A DNA stretch of 64,000 bases, taken from assembly GCA_905221605.1 (NCBI GenBank), contig CAJNDS010000203.1:58501-122500 (forward strand), given 5' to 3'. Origin of the DNA: Symbiodinium natans. Taxonomy: Eukaryota; Sar; Dinophyceae; Suessiales; Symbiodiniaceae. Shown here piece by piece: positions 30,743 to 39,598 of the stretch (the first letter of the stretch is position 1; the number at the start of each line of letters is the position of its first letter). The notes beneath the pieces are model-generated. The model was given only the letters and a program-made list of their open reading frames with translations, searched no databases and was not told where the DNA came from. The translations under genes were made by a program, and so were the position numbers.

Positions 30743-31462
30743 CTAGTCGCGAATGGTCTCCGCCTCCTGCGTTCTCTGCTTCTCCTCAACCTTCCGCTTG
30801 GCGGAATCCTCTGTGTGCACCTTTTTGGGTTCCTCCTTCTTCTTGACTTCCTCCTGTCGTTTGGCCTGAGCCTCCGGCCTCTTCTTCTCTGCTGCCTCTG
30901 CGCGCGCCCTCTTGGGTTGCTCCTTCTTCGCGTCCTGCTGCCGTTTAGCCTCAGCCTCCGGGCTTGGCTCTGTCTCTCGACCATGAACAGACACGCTCTG
31001 TGCAAGACTTGATTCGCTAGTTGACGTTAATTGCATGTTTTGATGTTGAAGGCGGTGCGACAGCAAATGGGGTAACTGCCGAACACGTGTTCCCAAGTAA
31101 AAGTGCCCTTCGCATGCTCTCTCATCCCGTCTGGCCTCCTCCTCCTCCACCTTCTGCTTCTCATTCTGAACCTTGTGACTGGCAGCCTCCTGTGTGTGTG
31201 CCTTCTCAGCTTCAGCTTGCGGCTTCTTCTCCGCCTGGCACTTGGCCGCCACCTTCTCGGGTTCATCCTTCTTCTTGGCTTGCTCCTGGCGTTTGGCCTC
31301 AGCCTCCGGCTTCTTCTCCTCCTCGGAGCGACACTTGGCTGCCGCCTCTGCGCGGTCTACGCGCGCCTTCTCCGCTACCTCCTTCTTCTTGGCGTCCTGC
31401 TGGCGTCTGGTCTCAGGGCTCTCCTTCTTCTTCTGCTCCTGAGCTTGGCGCTTTGACTTTGC
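30743..31462 (-). CDS. coiled-coil/Cys-His exon with second coil (unit 2)
   Basis: Starts after AG at 31463-31464 (GTGGAG, then GCAAAGTC). It reads a long Lys/Glu/Ala coiled coil, 'EEARRDERACEGHFYLGTRV', 'HLLSHRLQH', then another coil (KRQQDAKKEQPKRARAEAAE and following). It corresponds to 8647-9288. The CxC pair of unit 1 is replaced by a single Cys (RACEG), so metal binding is doubtful here. Confidence 0.55.
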   Translation of the reverse strand, partial: AKSKRQAQEQKKKESPETRRQQDAKKKEVAEKARVDRAEAAAKCRSEEEKKPEAEAKRQEQAKKKDEPEKVAAKCQAEKKPQAEAEKAHTQEAASHKVQNEKQKVEEEEARRDERACEGHFYLGTRVRQLPHLLSHRLQHQNMQLTSTSESSLAQSVSVHGRETEPSPEAEAKRQQDAKKEQPKRARAEAAEKKRPEAQAKRQEEVKKKEEPKKVHTEDSAKRKVEEKQRTQEAETIRD

Positions 31463-31639
31463 CTCCACCATGAAACAGAAACGCTCTGTGCAAGACTTAC
31501 TTCGTCAGTTGATGTAGACTGAATGTTTTTGGCAGGGGTGCGCTGGGCGGCACGCAACATGAGCCAGTCCACCTTGTTGCACTGCAATTTGCGGTCGCTA
31601 CATCCACATGCAGCCAGATTCACGCCCAAACCCTGTTGC

Positions 31640-32560
31640 CAAGTTCCTCCTGTTGGTTCTGTTGGCTTTGGAGGTGGGGGGGTGCGGGGGAAGTGGCGTC
31701 GGGGGGGGGGGGGGGGGGGGGCTCTTCAGGTCTTCTAAGGTTCTTCGTTGATTGACCTACCTTCCATGACTCCTGGCCGCGCGTAGTGGAGGATTCCTGA
31801 TTTAAGAGTTGGGATTCCAGGGGTCCAGGAGCTTGCCCGACATCGTGCGTTTTGTGTTCGAAAGAATCCGCGAGTGGAGCGGATCGACGAGCTGTGGTTG
31901 CTGACGCGCAGCGTTTTAGCATTGTCTTACCGTGCTGAGTCACGAGGCTCGGGCCCCTCATGTATGCCTCAGATGAGCCATCCTGGCAACTGTCGTTACT
32001 TTTGGGCGAGGATGAGTTGCACCAACTTCTGGGAGACTCTGGGTTGGGCACTCCAGGGAAACTCTGGGGCTGGGCACTTCTTTGGGAACTCCAGCCAGGG
32101 AGACCCTGCGGTTGGGCACTCCAGGGAGACTGTGGGGTTGGGCACTCCAAGAGTCTAGGGCGTCTCTGGGGTTGGGCACTCCAGGGAGACTCTGGTTAGG
32201 CACTCAGGGAGTCTCTCGAAGCAGACCGGGCGAGGAGAAGAGTTCCGGGCGAGGGAGTTCTGGGCCAGGAGAAAAGAAGAGTTGAGTTTAAACTCTAACA
32301 ACCCCACACCGAAGGTGGGGAATAATACCTACCATTGGGGTCTAAAGTCTGCAAATGATACCTACTTTGGGGTATTTGGAGCCTTAGGTTTAGGGTTGAG
32401 TTCTACTGCAAACTGAATTTAAGGGGTATAAGGAGGGACCCCTAGAACTGTCGTCACTTTTGGAGCCTCGTTTGTTGTTCGCACCTGAAAAAATGTTGCA
32501 GGCAGTTACGAGTCGGGGTGCGCCATCCTCGTAACTGTCGTCACTTTTGAAATTTCAAGA
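31640..32560. other. intron-like spacer with G runs
   Basis: Contains a G homopolymer at about 31702-31720 and repeats of 'gttgggcactccaggga' between 32040 and 32200 (five or so imperfect copies of about 45 bp). Telomere-like 'ttaggtttagggttgag' at 32383-32399. No conserved frame. Confidence 0.55.
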
Positions 32561-32573
32561 ATGAGCAAAAGAA

Positions 32574-32935
32574 AGAGAAAGAGAGAGAGAGAGAGAGCGA
32601 GAGAGAGAGCGAGAGAGAGAGATCGAGAGAGAGGACGAGAGAAAAGAGAGTGAGAGAGAGAGAAAAGAGAGAAAAGAGAGAAAAGAGAGAAAAGAGAGAA
32701 AAGAGAGAAAAGAGAGAAAAGAGAGAAAAGAGAGAAAAGAGAGAAAAGAGAGAAAAGAGAAAGAGGAGAGGCAGAGAGAGAGAGAGAGAGATGTGAGTGA
32801 GAGAGAGACAGTGAGAGAGAGAGAGAGAGAGAGCCAGAAAGCCAGAGAGACATATGAGAGATAGAGAGAGATAATTGCCATGTCATAGTGAGAGAGCGAG
32901 AAAGAGAGCGATAGCGAGAGAGAGAGAGAGAGAAA
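32574..32935. repeat. GA-rich satellite (GAGA / AAAAGAGAG)
   Basis: About 360 bp of purine-only repeats, with an inner array of ten or more gagagaaaa units (32660-32765). It separates two coiled-coil exons in unit 2 and is absent from unit 1. Confidence 0.95.
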
Positions 32936-33033
32936 TGGGAAGAGACGGATAAGACACTTCACTTCGCATCTCGTGTCGTGCGCCGCGTCTCTCTCGCGGT
33001 GTCTGTGACACGTGTCCTTTCTCGTTGCCCCTC

Positions 33034-33492
33034 TCATCTCATGTTTCGCTGACTTTGGTTGGCAAGGGGGGCATCATGTTGAAGGCGGTGCGACAGCAAA
33101 TGGGATAACTGCCGAACACGTGTTCTCAAGTAAAAGTGCCCTTCGCATGCTCTCTCATCCCGTCTGGCCTCCTCCTCAACCTTCTGCTTCTCATTCTGAA
33201 CCTTGTGACTGGCGGCCTCCCGTGTGTGTGCCTTCTCAGCTTCAGCTTGCGGCTTCTTCTCCGCCTGGCACTTGGCCGCCACCTTCTCGGGTTCATCCTT
33301 CTTCTTGGCTTGCTCCTGGCGTTTGGCCTCAGCCTCCGGCTTCTTCTCCTCCTCGGAGCGACACTTGGCTGCCGCCTCTGCGCGGTCCACGCGCGCCTTC
33401 TCCGCTACCTCCTTCTTCTTGGCGTCCTGCTGGCGTCTGGTCTCAGGGCTCTCTTTCTTCTTCTGCTCCTGAGCTTGGCGCTTTGACTTTGC
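33034..33492 (-). CDS. coiled-coil/Cys-His exon, upstream copy (unit 2)
   Basis: Near-identical to the first 440 bp of 30743-31462, from the same GTGGAG/GCAAAGTC start. It encodes the same coil and 'EARRDERACEGHFYLRTRV', then 'HLLSHRLQH'. One Glu codon fewer in the EEEARR stretch. A two-copy tandem exon array equivalent to the four-copy array of unit 1. Confidence 0.55.
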   Translation of the reverse strand, partial: AKSKRQAQEQKKKESPETRRQQDAKKKEVAEKARVDRAEAAAKCRSEEEKKPEAEAKRQEQAKKKDEPEKVAAKCQAEKKPQAEAEKAHTREAASHKVQNEKQKVEEEARRDERACEGHFYLRTRVRQLSHLLSHRLQHDAPLANQSQRNMR

Positions 33493-33966
33493 CTCCACCA
33501 TGAAACAGAAACGCTCTGTGCAAGACTTACTTCGTCAGTTGATGTAGACTGAATGTTTTTGGCAGGGGTGACCTTGTTGCACTGCAATTTGCAGTCGCTA
33601 CATCCACATGCCAAGTTCCACTGGCGGCTAGTAGCAGCTAGATTATGTCACTCCAGCTGGTTCTGTTGGCCTTCTGTTGGCATTGGGTGTGGGGGGGGGG
33701 CGAGGGTGGGGAGGAGGGGAAGTGCTTCAGCTCTTCTCTGGCTCTTCCTTGATAACCGATACCGATAACCCTCCATATCTCCCTCTGAAACAGATGTTAG
33801 GCCTGTTGCCATGCCTTCTGACTTTTCTGCAAGGCCCTTTATGCATGATCCCATCATTCCTTTGTACCAAGCTCGGTGCCAAACTCTAATCCCGCGGCTC
33901 AGTTTGAGAACGCTGACTTTGATTGGCAAGGGGGGTATCATGTTGAAGGCGGCGCGTCCCGAAAAC

Positions 33967-36720
33967 TCACTCGCATGCTCTCTCATCCCGTCTGGCCTCC
34001 TCCTCCTCCACCTTCTTCTTCTCCTCCTCAGCTTTGTACCTTGCAGCTTCGTCTGCGTATGCCTTCTCAGCTTCCTCTTTCTTCTTAGCTTCCTCCTGGC
34101 GTTTGGTCTCAGCTTGCGGCTGACGCTCCTTCTCAGCTTCGTCATGGCGGGCGGAGGGCTCCCAGCGGAAGGCCCCATCAGTGGAGGCTGGAAGGTCCCA
34201 CCTTGCGAGGACGGAGGGCTCTGAGGGTTGGAGGGCTGCTGCAGCGGACTTTGGCTGCAGGCTGGAGCGTTCCGTGGCAAGCGTGGGGGCGAAGGGACGG
34301 CCCTGTGTGGCCTGTGGCTGAAGGTCGCCATAGCTGTTCGTGTAGGTGGAAGGGTTTGCGGCTAGAGTGGCCTGCTGGAGGGCTCTGTGGCTAGACCCTA
34401 GGTGGTGGGTGGCTGGAGGGCCAGACCACGAAGGGGCATCGGTCGGTGTGACCTTATTTTCTGCGGCGAGGTTGTGGTTCGGTGACGATACTGAGGCGAT
34501 GTTGGTACTGGCTGGAGCATGCGCCAGGCCTTGCAAGCCGGGCTTATCCGCTGTCTTTCCGAGCGTTTGTGTCTCCCCCTCGCTTGCGGGAAGAGCACGG
34601 ACAGCTGCTCCCCGGGCATCTTCCTCACCAGCACCATTTATGCCCTGCGACCGGTGGTTTTGCCAGGCAAGGGTGGAGGGAGTTGGGGTAACGTTGGTGG
34701 AGGGCCCTGTGGCCTGTGGCTGGAGGGTTCTGGTAGGGGTTGTGTGGCTGGAAGGCTTTGGGGCGAGCTGCAGCGCTTTGTGGCTGGAGGGGTTTAGGTT
34801 GCTGGCAGGCCCGGTGTTCCAGGTGACTGGAGGGCCAGACAACGAAGCGGCATCGATCGGTGTGATGTTGGCGGTGGCATTGCGGTTCGGAAACGATGCT
34901 GATGCGATGTTGATACTGACTGGGGCATCGCCAGCATCCGCCAGGCCTTGCAAGCCGGGCTCGTCCGCAGTCTTCCCGAGTGCTTGGGTCTCCCCATCGC
35001 TTGCCTCCAGCCGAGCAGCGGGAAGAGCACGGACAGCTGCTCCCCGGGCATCCTCCTCACCAGCACCATCTGCTATGCCCTGCGACCGGTGGTTTTGCCA
35101 GGTGAGGGCGGAGGGTGTTGGGGTCACGGGGGTGGGAGGCCCTGTGGCCTGTGGCTGGAGGGTTCTGGTAGAGCCCATGTGTGTGGAAGGCTTTGGGGCC
35201 GGCTGCAGCGCTTTGTGGCTGGAGGGGTTTAGGTTGCTGGCAGGCCCGGTGTTCCAGGTGACTGGAGGGCCAGACAACGAAGCGGCATCGATCGGTGTGA
35301 TGTTCGCGGTGACATTGCGGTTCGGAAACGATGCTGATGCGATGTTGATACTGACTGGGGCATCGCCAGCATCCGCCAGGCCTTGCAAGCCGGGCTCGTC
35401 CGCAGTCCTTCCGAGTGCTTGGGTCTCCCCACCGCTTGCCTCCAGCCGAGCAGCGGGAAGAGCACGGACGGTGTTCCAGGTGACTGGACGGCCGGACCAC
35501 GAAGCGGCATCGATCGGTGTGATGTTCTCCGCAGTGGCATTGCGGTTCGGAAACGATACTGATGTGTTGATACTGACTGGGGCATCCGCCAGGCCTTGCA
35601 AGCCGGGCTCGTCCGCAGTCTTCCCGAGTGCTTGGGTCTCCCCATCGCTTGCCTCCAGCCGAGCAGCGGGAAGAGCACGGACAGCTGCTCCCCGGGCATC
35701 TTCCTCACCAGCACCATCTGCTATGCCCTGCGACCGGTGGTTTTGCCAGGTGAGGGCGGAGGGTGTTGGGGTCACGGGGGTGGGAGGCCCTGTGAACTGT
35801 GGCTGGAGGGTTCTGGTAGAGCCCATGTGTGTGGAAGGCTTTGGGGCCGGCTGCAGCGCTTTGTGGCTGGAGGGGTTTAGGTTGCTGGCAGGCCCGGTGT
35901 TCCAGGTGACTGGAGGGCCAGACAACGAAGCGGCATCGATCGGTGTGATGTTCGCGGTGGCATTGCGGTTCGGAAACGATGCTGATGCGATGTTGATACT
36001 GACTGGGGCATCGCCAGCATCCGCCAGGCCTTGCAAGCCGGGCTCGTCCGCAGTCTTTCCGAGTGCTTGGGTCTCCCCATCGCTTGCCTCCAGCCGAGCA
36101 GCGGGAAGAGCACGGACAGCTGCCCCCCGCGCATCTTCCTCACCAGCACCATCTGCTATGCCCTGCGACCGGTGGTCTTGCCAGGTGAGGGCGGAGGGTG
36201 TTGGGGTCACGTGGGTGGAGGGCCCTGTGGCCTGTTGCTGGAGGGTTCTGGTAGGGGCTATGTGGCTGGAAGGCTCTGGCGCGAGTTGCAGTTCTTTGTG
36301 GCTGGAGGGGTGTAGAGATATTGATTCATGCTCGGCTTCACGCACGGCGCCAGCAGAATCGCCTGGGTCGGCTACCCTGGCCTCATGAGGCACAATCCCC
36401 TCGCCAGCCTCCAAACAGCCCGAGTCGGGCTTGTGCGCCTGGGATGCACCGGCGGATTTGGGAACCTCCTCTCTGGCCTCCCTGTCGACAAAGGCGGCCT
36501 CCTGCCTCGCGTTCGGATTGAACTCTCTTAGCTCCACCACGTCAGAGAAGCTGAGTGTCTTCCGCGGCTTAGGGCTGGTTACATCCCGAAGAATCGGTCG
36601 TGTCTCCGGGTAAGATCGGACACCCTCCGAAGATGCAGCCTCACAGGGAACTTCATCCGCCCGGCTCTCCAATGCCGTCCATGAGCACCAAGACATTTCG
36701 TGCTTGATGTCAGGCCTGTC
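33967..36720 (-). CDS. KTLSF-motif repeat protein, main exon (unit 2)
   Basis: Open for 917 codons from a probable acceptor at 36721-36722 (CTGTCCAG, then GACAGG). In order: 'IKHEMSW' (shared with the RTLRF gene), 'SPKPRKTLSFSDVVELREFN' (phosphatase-1-docking-like), an acidic linker, five or so repeats of about 145 residues ('RLEASDGETQALGKTADEPG', 'LQGLADAGDAPVSIN', 'ITPIDAASLSGPPVTWN', Pro/Ser/Thr spacer 'PSTHMGSTRTLQP'), and a C-terminal coil (ETKRQEEAKKKEEAEKAYAD) ending in EARRDERACE. Repeat spacing is 435 bp, with one truncated 213-bp unit near 35.47-35.68 kb. It continues into the coiled-coil/Cys-His exons downstream. No catalytic domain; scaffold or regulatory role is only a guess. 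Confidence 0.65.
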   Translation of the reverse strand, partial: DRPDIKHEMSWCSWTALESRADEVPCEAASSEGVRSYPETRPILRDVTSPKPRKTLSFSDVVELREFNPNARQEAAFVDREAREEVPKSAGASQAHKPDSGCLEAGEGIVPHEARVADPGDSAGAVREAEHESISLHPSSHKELQLAPEPSSHIAPTRTLQQQATGPSTHVTPTPSALTWQDHRSQGIADGAGEEDARGAAVRALPAARLEASDGETQALGKTADEPGLQGLADAGDAPVSINIASASFPNRNATANITPIDAASLSGPPVTWNTGPASNLNPSSHKALQPAPKPSTHMGSTRTLQPQFTGPPTPVTPTPSALTWQNHRSQGIADGAGEEDARGAAVRALPAARLEASDGETQALGKTADEPGLQGLADAPVSINTSVSFPNRNATAENITPIDAASWSGRPVTWNTVRALPAARLEASGGETQALGRTADEPGLQGLADAGDAPVSINIASASFPNRNVTANITPIDAASLSGPPVTWNTGPASNLNPSSHKALQPAPKPSTHMGSTRTLQPQATGPPTPVTPTPSALTWQNHRSQGIADGAGEEDARGAAVRALPAARLEASDGETQALGKTADEPGLQGLADAGDAPVSINIASASFPNRNATANITPIDAASLSGPPVTWNTGPASNLNPSSHKALQLAPKPSSHTTPTRTLQPQATGPSTNVTPTPSTLAWQNHRSQGINGAGEEDARGAAVRALPASEGETQTLGKTADKPGLQGLAHAPASTNIASVSSPNHNLAAENKVTPTDAPSWSGPPATHHLGSSHRALQQATLAANPSTYTNSYGDLQPQATQGRPFAPTLATERSSLQPKSAAAALQPSEPSVLARWDLPASTDGAFRWEPSARHDEAEKERQPQAETKRQEEAKKKEEAEKAYADEAARYKAEEEKKKVEEEEARRDERACE

Positions 36721-37039
36721 CTGGACAGCGTGGCAGGGGATGTGGGATGTGTGGGTACTAGTCTGCGTTTGCTTGCACAGTTTAAGTGTTGCTGGCTCAT
36801 AAGCGTTCCGATCTTGTGAAAGAAGTTTAAAGTTGAAGAAACATTTAAGCACGAAGCCTGCAACTGCGCCGAGGCCGCAGTGCGGGCCACCTGTGCCAGC
36901 GCTTCCGCGGGTTCCTCCTCTGGTTCTGGTAGCCCTCCTCTGGCTGTCCAAGTAGGCTCCTGTGGGATTCTAGTTTGGGGCCAAAAGATAGGTGTGGGTG
37001 AGGCTAAAGGCAAGAACTAGACGTGTGATGTGGATCATA

Positions 37040-37960
37040 ACACCGGCACCATTCAAATAAACAGACAAGTGTGTTGGAAGTCATGTCGCATAACGTGCAG
37101 CCGGAACTCTGCATGACATGTTAGGGCTGTTAGATGCCATTGAGTGCCAGTCTTTTGTCGCTGAATCTGGGACAAGCCACTTGCAGATCCCCTGCCACTT
37201 GCGACAACCAATGCGGTTGGTCCTGGTCCTAGCACAGCGATGCGATGCTCAACTCGCTGAAGCAATCTCTTTTTCTCGTGTGAGTAAGCTGCCAAAAAAA
37301 GTCCTGAAGGAGGCTCTCCATCAGCACGTTTTGCTCGGCTGGCGATAATAACTGTGCGGGCTTGCCTCTTCTGCGAACTTTTTAGTCAAACGAAACAATA
37401 CACCAGCCTTCAGGCTCACCTATCAGGAACAAAACCATCAGCGCTGCCTAACAAGACAAGGTGCGATCTTCAGATTCAGTTCCGCCGACAGGCTCGGAGC
37501 CAACCGCCCACCCAATCGCTGCGCCGGCGTCGTGGCTGCTCTCTCTGTCGCGACTTTGCTGGGCCTGGTGCGACGGCAGACTCGTCTCATGCCTGCGATA
37601 AGGGCCGAACATGAGCAACGCCTCGAGTTGTTCTGTGGCCGCAATCGGAGCGCTTGCCCTCGTCTGACAGCTGGCCTGTCCCACATGACTCAACAGTTCG
37701 GCCACTTGGATTCAATCCTGCTACTTCTTTGAGGCCTTCTGAGGTGCGGCTTCACCAAGTGAATTTCGAAAGTCAGGCTAGCTGTTCCTTGTTCCTTCGG
37801 CAGGCACCTCTCCTTACCCACTATTGCTCGGCAAGCGTCACTCTTCGAACTAAACAGCAAGAACTGCAAGAACCGTGTGCTGAGGTTGAGTTTCCATTTA
37901 GTGGGATTTCAGCTGTGGCCTTTGTCGCTACCCCCATGTCGCATTCCTCACTCGGCTTTC
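37040..37960. other. upstream region of KTLSF gene with 5' module (unit 2)
   Basis: Aligns with 15.2-16.1 kb. The 5' module lies at 37170-37340 (tcccctgccacttgcgacaa, then accaatgcgg; tcctgaaggaggctct). No long conserved frame. Confidence 0.5.
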
Positions 37961-39380
37961 TTGGCCCAGGTTTCGCGCAGAGACGCGGGAGCACACACCA
38001 CCAGGCCGGCTTAACAGCTTGGGGCAGCTCAGTGTGGCCAGGAGTCACACTTCTTTTTTCGCGGCAGCAACGGCATTATTCAACTACTCTTGTGCGCTCG
38101 AACAGCTTGCTTGTTCTGCATGGGCGCCGGCACCGTGCCCCTTTTGCTCCCGCTCAGTCTCCGTCCAAAGCCAATACCAAGCCGATTCCAAACGACTCTC
38201 GACCTCGTTCATTGGGCCTTCCCTCAATTCCCAAACCCCTCCTGAGCACTGAGTTTGGACAGGGCATAAGGCCCTGTTGAATTTGGACCGCGCCCCTATT
38301 GAGTTGAGGGCAGACAAACGGCAGATATTTTTTTAACTTGAGCCGTAACCATTTCCTTAAGCAAACTATATTCCAGGTAACCCACATGTCGATCTTTTGG
38401 GCTGCAGTGGTGCCTGTCGGCCGACATGTTTCGGATTGTCTGCAATCGGTGTGATTGTGCATGATGTTTGCACGGTGTGAAAAGCGCAAAGGAATGCATT
38501 TGTTAACCATTTGCATTTGTTAACCATTCAGTTCTGCTTCAAGTGATTGAAAGTAGAGACCCGAAACCTCGGCCCCACCAGTGCGCAAACCAACCGTCAG
38601 ACTCCTAGAGACCCGAAACCTCAGCCCCAGCAGCGAGGTTTCAGGGCGTGGTTCAGCGCTTGGTTCACGCGGCGTGCAATCCGACCGCCAGGCCCCCTCG
38701 AGGTCTGCTGCGGTCTTTGGTGTGCGCAACGTGCAGCGCTCGTTTCTGTGATGTCCGTGGCATGATGTGTGCGGACGTCCTCGGAGTTCTGCGCTGTATT
38801 ACAACAGTCCGCTCCTACTACAGTTCGGAGCCATGTGCGTGGGATCGAGCGGCAACGAGCGGTAAAAGGTTCCACGCGCGGCGACAATACTGCACTCTTG
38901 AGAAAGCGAATATGCAAGGGAGAGGGCGTTCCGAAAGCCACGACATGCGACGACAGTGCTGCGCTGGACGGGGCCGAGGCGAGAGCAGCGAAAGTGGCAA
39001 GGCAAGACGAGAGCACCGTTTTGCAAAGCCTCGAAATGCAAATCCCTTGTGGGTTAGACACGCCTGGCGAACCCATGCAACAGCCCTGTAATTTCACAAG
39101 CCTGCCACGTTTGTGAGGCGGAACAGTGCAAGCCTCAAAGTGTGCACTGAGCATGGCTTCGAGTACGGAACGTGGGCGGGACACAGGCGAGACGCGATTT
39201 GGCATGTTTGCGACGAAACCACACGGTTCGGGAGCCCACCCGCCCCAAAACCTCTGCAGGACTTGCCCGCGGAGGCGAGTGCCTGATGCAGCGCTGGCAA
39301 TCTGGGGGTCCCATAATTAGGTGCGGCGCCTGCTGCTCCAACTCGGCCAGCGGGTTGCTGTGCTCCTGTGGGCGAAGTGT
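37960..39380. other. spacer without supported gene
   Basis: Mixed sequence with a short internal duplication of 'agacccgaaacctc' (38559 and 38611). A tRNA box A-like word, shared with 16.8 kb, occurs near 39338. I see no conserved frame. Confidence 0.4.
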
Positions 39381-39429
39381 GGCTATCCGCACCTAGATCC
39401 TGACTTCTGACTGATTCTTCGAACCTGCA

Positions 39430-39598
39430 GTAGAAGCGGCTCCTTGTGCGAAGGCGACTCGTCAGCGGGAGTCTGCAAAGACAGCATGAGGGCTGCCTGC
39501 ACGTTCGGTGTGAGGATGCAGGTCAACCGAAGCTCGGGTCTCACTTTCTGTCGCTGCACGGCCTGGAGCTGCTGCTCTTCCAGCATGCCCAGCCTGTC
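39430..39598 (-). CDS. shared 3' coiled-coil module after repeat gene (unit 2)
   Basis: Acceptor TTTCTTTGCTTCCAG, then DRLGMLEEQQLQAVQRQ, linker, NVQAALMLSLQTPADESPSH and KEP in one frame. This copy runs past the usual stop. Confidence 0.5.

Noticed and set aside
32555-33037. Ser/Leu-rich reading frames over the GA satellite
   Set aside because: Frames without stops are expected in pure GAGA/AAAAGAG repeats; no conservation.
34346-36388. 680-codon plus-strand frame opposite the KTLSF gene
   Set aside because: It is the antisense of the 435-bp repeats. The minus frame carries the motif shared with other loci and the coiled-coil end.
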